This document shows positions 7,120-8,272 of a stretch of DNA of 8,272 nt, one piece after another. The translations under genes were made by a program, and so were the position numbers. The stretch comes from an uncultured Bacteroidales bacterium (GTDB lineage: Bacteria > Bacteroidota > Bacteroidia > Bacteroidales > F082), in the NCBI GenBank assembly GCA_905234765.1, contig CAJOIF010000056.1, positions 1 through 8,272 on the forward strand. Direction: 5' to 3'. The notes under the pieces were generated by a model, which searched no databases, had not been told where the DNA came from, and saw only the letters and a list, made by a program, of their open reading frames with translations. Each line of letters starts with the position of its first letter. The first letter of the stretch is position 1.

Positions 7120-7141
7120 CCTTAGGTGGAATATACTAAGG
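7120..7141 (+). promoter_or_regulatory. Leader hairpin upstream of the terminator
   Basis: CCTTAG (7120-7125) pairs perfectly with CTAAGG (7136-7141) around a 10-nt loop. The loop plus the last stem base contains GGTGG (7125-7129), which could instead pair with CCACC (7147-7151) inside the terminator stem. The two pairings exclude each other, the arrangement expected of an attenuator or riboswitch. This is read by eye; stability has not been computed. Confidence 0.4.
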
Positions 7142-7144
7142 CTT

Positions 7145-7171
7145 GCCCACCCTCAAAGTGGGCTTTTTTTT
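7145..7171 (+). terminator. Intrinsic terminator within the NYN gene leader
   Basis: GCCCAC (7145-7150) and GTGGGC (7158-7163) form a perfect GC-rich 6-bp stem with a 7-nt loop, followed at once by eight T residues (7164-7171). It lies 95 nt after the regulator gene's stop and 7 nt before the NYN ATG. It could end the receptor operon transcript, but any RNA reaching the NYN gene must also cross it. Confidence 0.7.
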
Positions 7172-7178
7172 GAATACG

Positions 7179-7832
7179 ATGGAAAAACAGAAAGTTATAA
7201 TATATGTTGATGGCTTTAATTTCTATTATGGCCTGAAAAAGAACCGTCAATGGAGACGTTACTATTGGCTTGATGTGATAAAATTATTCGAAAAATTCAT
7301 GAAGCCAGACCAGGAATTGGTGTGCGTGAAGTATTTTTCAGCTAGACCCAACAATACGGATAAAGCATTGCGACAAAATGCTTTTTTTCAAGCCAATAAG
7401 GAAAATCCAAAATTTCGATTGATTTTGGGAAAATATCTACGAAAGACCATAACTTGCTTTAACTGCGGTTATTTGATCCAAACATACGAGGAAAAGGAGT
7501 CGGATGTCCGAATTGCCACACAAATCGTAAACGATGCCAACAACCATCTTTGTGATATAGCTATTGTGGTTTCTGCTGATAGTGACATGATTCCTGCTAT
7601 TGAATTAGCTTTGCAAACAGGGACTAAAGTGTTTGTTTTTTTCCCTCCCTTTCACCATTCCAATAGTTTGTGTAGCATTAGTACTTCGCGAGTTATCAAC
7701 TTGGAACGCTATGAGTCAAGATTTCGTCAGTGTCTTTTGCCTGATATTGTACATATAAAAGAGTCGAATTTTGATTTGACCATTCCGGAGAAGTGGAAAT
7801 CATATCAAAATGAAAGAGATAATGGAAAATGA
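7179..7832 (+). CDS. NYN-domain (PIN-like) ribonuclease, LabA-like
   Basis: The 217-residue product shows the NYN signature of metal-dependent nucleases: IIYVDGFNFYYGL at the N-terminus (D11, N13), a CxxC pair (C93, C96), then YEEKESDVRIATQIVNDA (D109) and IAIVVSADSDMIPAIELAL (D134, D136) followed by GTKVFVFFP. These conserved acidic residues are the expected metal ligands, so it should be catalytically intact. The CxxC insert is common in this subgroup and may bind zinc. Homologues process or degrade RNA; the target here is unknown. I chose ATG 7179: an in-frame TTG at 7143 would place the terminator stem inside the coding region. Base composition is much more AT-rich than the receptor operon, which suggests a different history. 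Its end overlaps a short ORF by 23 nt. Confidence 0.88.
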   Translation: MEKQKVIIYVDGFNFYYGLKKNRQWRRYYWLDVIKLFEKFMKPDQELVCVKYFSARPNNTDKALRQNAFFQANKENPKFRLILGKYLRKTITCFNCGYLIQTYEEKESDVRIATQIVNDANNHLCDIAIVVSADSDMIPAIELALQTGTKVFVFFPPFHHSNSLCSISTSRVINLERYESRFRQCLLPDIVHIKESNFDLTIPEKWKSYQNERDNGK

Positions 7833-7953
7833 TATTTATCGATATCGTCATGAAAGTTCTCATCGCCACTGGAAGGCAGTGATATAGTTTGGAATAGGGC
7901 TTATTGTATCTTATTTATTATCAGCCAATTGTAGTTTTAAAAAACAAAAATAG
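7810..7953 (+). pseudogene. Short ORF with in-frame amber codon, possible small membrane protein
   Basis: An ATG at 7810, overlapping the end of the NYN gene in another frame, opens a 25-codon ORF (MKEIMENDIYRYRHESSHRH, then WKAVI) that ends at TAG 7885-7887. The same frame continues for 21 codons with a hydrophobic segment (FGIGLIVSYLLSANC) and a basic tail (SFKKQK) to a second TAG at 7951-7953. Joined, this would be a roughly 46-residue protein with a charged N-terminus and one membrane helix. I infer a small co-translated membrane protein broken by a nonsense mutation; an alternative start at ATG 7822 reduces the overlap. A chance frame is possible, since no family is recognised. Confidence 0.4.
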
Positions 7954-7967
7954 TTTGGACTGCCTTT
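7873..7967. repeat. Direct and inverted repeats after the NYN gene
   Basis: ATAGTTTGGA occurs at 7884-7893 and again at 7950-7959, exactly 66 bp apart, and each copy contains one of the two TAG codons of the short ORF. Just outside them, AAGGCAGT (7873-7880) is the exact reverse complement of ACTGCCTT (7958-7965), which runs into a T-tract. The inverted pair could close a long stem-loop ending in U residues, but its 77-nt loop makes it a weak terminator candidate. Confidence 0.35.
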
Positions 7968-7988
7968 TTTTACCCTTGACAAGCTGAT

Positions 7989-7996
7989 TACTTTTG
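7989..7996 (+). promoter_or_regulatory. Promoter -7 element of the secreted peptidase gene
   Basis: TACTTTTG matches TAnnTTTG exactly and lies 27 nt before the ATG at 8024. A TTGAC at 7976-7980 is too close (8 nt) to act as the usual -33 box; the expected -33 position falls in a T-run near 7964-7970. Confidence 0.55.
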
Positions 7997-8023
7997 TACT
8001 CAGATTCCAAAACGGTTCAAACT

Positions 8024-8272
8024 ATGAAAACAATATCCATCATTTTCGCATTGCTGCTCATGGGCAACTTTGCCATCGGGCAGGAAAACTATCTTTGGCC
8101 TATTTCTGGAAAGCAGGCTGGCGAGGGCATCCTCTATCGTCCGCAGGATTACATCGGAGTGGCCGATGGCGTAACCCAAGCCGAGTTGAATTTTGATCGT
8201 TTGATTATTGGCGCGCCTTTGTGGACGCCCGTGCTTTGCCCCGTGGATGGGAAAATCACTCATGCCAGCATT
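8024..8272 (+). CDS. Secreted peptidase, probably M23 family (partial, N-terminus)
   Basis: The frame runs from ATG 8024 to the right edge without a stop (83 residues). It begins with a signal peptide (MKTISIIFALLLMGNFAIGQ, cleavage near residue 19) followed by ENYLWPISGKQAGEGILYRP and later LNFDRLIIGAPLWTPVLCPV then DGKITHA. The YLWP start, the LNFD..IIGAP segment and the PVDG turn resemble Bacteroidota periplasmic M23-type metallopeptidases, which cleave peptidoglycan cross-links or secreted peptides. The zinc-binding histidines of M23 lie beyond the window, so activity cannot be judged. It has its own promoter and is probably a separate transcription unit from the NYN gene. Confidence 0.6.
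   Translation, partial: MKTISIIFALLLMGNFAIGQENYLWPISGKQAGEGILYRPQDYIGVADGVTQAELNFDRLIIGAPLWTPVLCPVDGKITHASI

Noticed and set aside
7143..7178. TTG at 7143 as the start of the NYN protein
   Set aside because: It would put the terminator hairpin and T-run in the coding region; the conserved NYN core begins right after the ATG at 7179.
1..8272. tRNA, rRNA, insertion sequence or diversity-generating retroelement
   Set aside because: No cloverleaf, rRNA segment, transposase, terminal inverted repeat pair, reverse transcriptase or template repeat was seen, although the FISUMP-like domain prompted a look for the last.

Overview
The window reads as chromosomal DNA of a Bacteroidota member, most likely order Bacteroidales. 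Four upstream regions carry the TAnnTTTG -7 element of this phylum (starting at 476, 2116, 7100 and 7989). Starts lack clear Shine-Dalgarno sequences. The gene content is typical of the phylum: a TonB-dependent receptor with an N-terminal carboxypeptidase-regulatory-like domain, a DUF4249 lipoprotein, a membrane-spanning TPR/helix-turn-helix regulator, and a lipoprotein with a FISUMP-like domain. Genus cannot be told from the sequence alone.

Layout. Positions 1-191 hold the 3' end of an outer-membrane beta-barrel gene. It abuts, tail to tail, what looks like the first ~20 codons of a minus-strand AAA-type ATPase gene (about 163-226). Upstream of that stub is a three-copy 11-bp repeat with an exact 33-bp period. 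From 476 a promoter drives a small beta-barrel protein (509-1048) and, 13 nt later, a two-domain lipoprotein (1062-2012). A 140-bp gap with a promoter and an overlapping inverted repeat precedes a three-gene operon: TonB-dependent receptor (2153-4606), DUF4249 lipoprotein (4611-5594, 4 nt gap) and TPR/HTH regulator (5581-7050, 14 nt overlap). The natural reading is an outer-membrane uptake or surface complex co-expressed with a sensor-regulator that could control it; the substrate is not visible.

The last part is more AT-rich. A strong promoter match (7078-7107) is followed by a ~60-nt leader ending in a good intrinsic terminator (7145-7171), only 7 nt before the ATG of a NYN-domain (PIN-like) ribonuclease gene (7179-7832). 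There is no room for another promoter, so the nuclease appears to depend on terminator read-through. A short ORF overlaps the end of the nuclease gene and is cut by an in-frame TAG, after which the frame continues with a hydrophobic segment. From 8024 to the edge runs the start of a secreted, probably M23-type peptidase.

The observations most worth following up are the attenuator-like leader of the NYN gene, the 33-bp-phased repeats with the ATPase stub, the inverted repeat on the receptor promoter, and the amber-interrupted small membrane ORF. No complete new multi-gene system can be claimed from this window.
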